Shown piece after piece: positions 15,800 through 16,413 of a stretch of DNA of 16,413 nucleotides. The DNA is from JAXHTH01 sp034211115. Lineage in GTDB: Bacteria > Planctomycetota > Phycisphaerae > Phycisphaerales > SM1A02. Below the pieces are notes generated by a model. That model had not been told where the DNA came from. It searched no databases and saw nothing but the letters and a program-made list of their open reading frames with translations. Location: the NCBI GenBank assembly GCA_034211115.1, contig JAXHTH010000311.1:1-16413 (forward strand), given 5' to 3'. Position numbers and translations under genes: made by a program. Each line of letters opens with the position of its first letter. Positions within the stretch are counted from its first letter, which is position 1.

Positions 15800-16009
15800 C
15801 ATCGGCGCGATGATGACGATGCCCTTCTCGCCCTTCTTGACGAAGCGCCCGAGTCTTTTCCAGGTGCGGAATCCAGCGACGCGGGTGGCGTCCGGACGCT
15901 GAGCGGCGATGAGCATGATGTTGCCGAAGCTGTACTCGTGAAACAGCGCGACGGCTTTGAGGTACGCGGTGAGCGACTCGCTCTTACCCGCCGCGAGAGC
16001 TGCTTGATC
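15800..16009 (-). pseudogene. Fragment of an ArdC-type (DUF1738, ssDNA-binding) mobile-element gene
   Basis: On the minus strand the frame reads ALAAGKSESLTAYLKAVALF, HEYSFGNIMLIAAQRPDATR, then VAGFRTWKRLGRFVKKGEKG and IVIIAPM. This is the N-terminal domain of ArdC-like antirestriction and plasmid/ICE-borne ssDNA-binding proteins (YSFGN, RPDATRVAGFxTW, VxKGEKG). Homology stops after APM at 15800; the frame then runs on antisense through the small dockerin gene. At the other side it stops near 16000, where the plus-strand ABC ATPase fragment begins. Only about 65-70 residues remain, with no proper start or C-terminal domain, so it is a relic. Confidence 0.78.
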
Positions 16010-16299
16010 AGTTTGGCCTGGCTGATGCCGCCGATCGCAAGTTCGCCGGATACTCCAAGGGCATGAAGCGCAAGCTCACGATCGCGGCGGGGATCATCCA
16101 CGCACCGGCGATCCTGTTCCTGGACGAGCCGACGACCGGGATCGATGTGGCCAGCGCCCGACAGATCCGCCAGTTGATTGCGGACCTGAACGGTGGCGGG
16201 ACGACGGTGTTTCTGACCACGCACTACATCGAAGAGGCCGAACGTCTGTGCGGGCGCATCGCATTCATCGTCAAAGGCCGGATCGTCCGGATCTGGTAA
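15985..16299 (+). pseudogene. Fragment of an ABC-transporter ATP-binding protein, truncated at both ends
   Basis: The frame is open from 15973 and reads RELLDQFGLADAADRKFAGY, SKGMKRKLTIAAGII, ILFLDEPTTGIDVASARQIR, VFLTTHYIEEAERLCGRIAF and then IVKGRIVRIW before TAA at 16297. The ABC signature (YSKGMKRK), Walker B (ILFLDEPT), D-loop and switch His (TTHY) are all present, as in ABC-2 type export ATPases. Walker A and the Q-loop, about the first 120 residues, are missing, replaced upstream by the ArdC fragment. The C-terminus ends right after GRIV, where IS21-like end sequence begins. An ATG exists at 16063, but a protein from there could not bind ATP. Confidence 0.85.
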
Positions 16300-16379
16300 T
16301 CGGCGTCCAAAAGGGACCCGCCCCGGGTAGGAGATCGGCGCCGAAAATGGACCCACCGCAGCGGCCTCCTGAGACTGGA

Positions 16380-16395
16380 CTCCCCGTGAGGGGAG
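16380..16395 (+). other. Perfect hairpin near the IS end
   Basis: CTCCCC and GGGGAG pair fully around a GTGA loop. It lies between the end repeats and the presumed transposase start. In insertion sequences, hairpins here can limit read-through transcription or translation from outside. Confidence 0.45.
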
Positions 16396-16406
16396 CCGGC
16401 TCGAAC

Positions 16407-16411
16407 GGAGG
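16407..16411 (+). promoter_or_regulatory. Shine-Dalgarno sequence for a gene starting beyond the right edge (probably istA)
   Basis: GGAGG stands two bases from the end of the window, after the IS21-like repeats, at the distance from the element end where the transposase gene would start. The gene itself is not visible. Confidence 0.4.
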
Positions 16412-16413
16412 CA

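Larger units (their letters stand above)
16294..16413 (+). mobile_element. Probable left end of an IS21-family insertion sequence, running off the window
   Basis: Two related 20-mers, TCGGCGTCCAAAAGGGACCC (16300-16319) and TCGGCGCCGAAAATGGACCC (16335-16354), match at 17 of 20 positions and lie 35 bases apart. Repeated end motifs of this type (GTCxAAAxxGGACCC) are typical of IS21-family termini, which begin with TG; TGGTAA at 16294 is a possible terminal dinucleotide. A hairpin and GGAGG follow, as expected just before istA. No transposase codons fall inside the window, so the assignment rests on the end repeats and on the interrupted ABC gene. Confidence 0.65.

Noticed and set aside
16063..16299. 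A 78-residue intact small ATPase starting at ATG 16063
   Set aside because: ABC homology continues upstream of this ATG, and Walker A is missing, so it is part of a truncated gene rather than a small functional protein.

Overview
The window looks like chromosomal DNA of a GC-rich planctomycete-type bacterium, most likely of the Phycisphaerae. This is inferred from gene content, not from a marker gene. The signs are: exported proteins ending in a tandem dockerin-like calcium-loop tag (D-x-D-G-D-x-x-D-T-A-D-L-L, then A-W-G), an ECF-like sigma factor next to a receptor kinase carrying a kinesin-light-chain-type TPR array, and a non-phage 'tail fibre' protein with a signal peptide.

Layout. (1) 1-3428 is a nitrogen-oxide island. 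The minus strand carries the first 454 codons of a clade II (Sec-type) nitrous oxide reductase, nosZ, which runs off the left edge. Divergent from it, on the plus strand, are an Rrf2/NsrR-like Fe-S regulator and an 8-bp-overlapping DUF438-hemerythrin-PAS protein. The 282-bp intergenic region holds an AT-rich patch with candidate promoter and operator sequences. (2) 3473-6529 (minus) encodes a 1018-residue secreted beta-helix-like protein with the dockerin tag. (3) 6530-7664 is a 1.1-kb stretch with no convincing intact gene, but it contains the decayed 3' end of another dockerin-tagged gene. (4) 7665-9854 (plus) encodes a 729-residue secreted protein with an internal duplication, a 15-cysteine segment, a LamG-like domain and the tag. 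A 12-bp perfect hairpin follows it. (5) 10118-15764 is a probable four-gene transcription unit: ECF-like sigma factor, transmembrane Ser/Thr kinase with TPRs, secreted protein with a peptidase S74 (endosialidase-chaperone) C-terminus, and a small secreted dockerin-tagged protein whose start overlaps the S74 stop. (6) 15765-16413 is a mobile-DNA scar. A fragment of an ArdC-type (DUF1738) gene on the minus strand abuts a fragment of an ABC-transporter ATPase on the plus strand, which is cut off by what looks like the end of an IS21-family element, with repeats, a hairpin and a Shine-Dalgarno sequence at the window edge.

How the genes may work together. Region 1 reads as NO sensing and repair paired with N2O reduction. 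Region 5 reads as a signalling pair (sigma factor plus kinase) placed directly before the surface or exported proteins it may control. The dockerin-like tag, seen on three intact proteins and one relic, is probably a shared sorting or attachment signal in this organism; no cohesin partner is visible in the window. All functional statements come from reading the translations by eye, with no database search.
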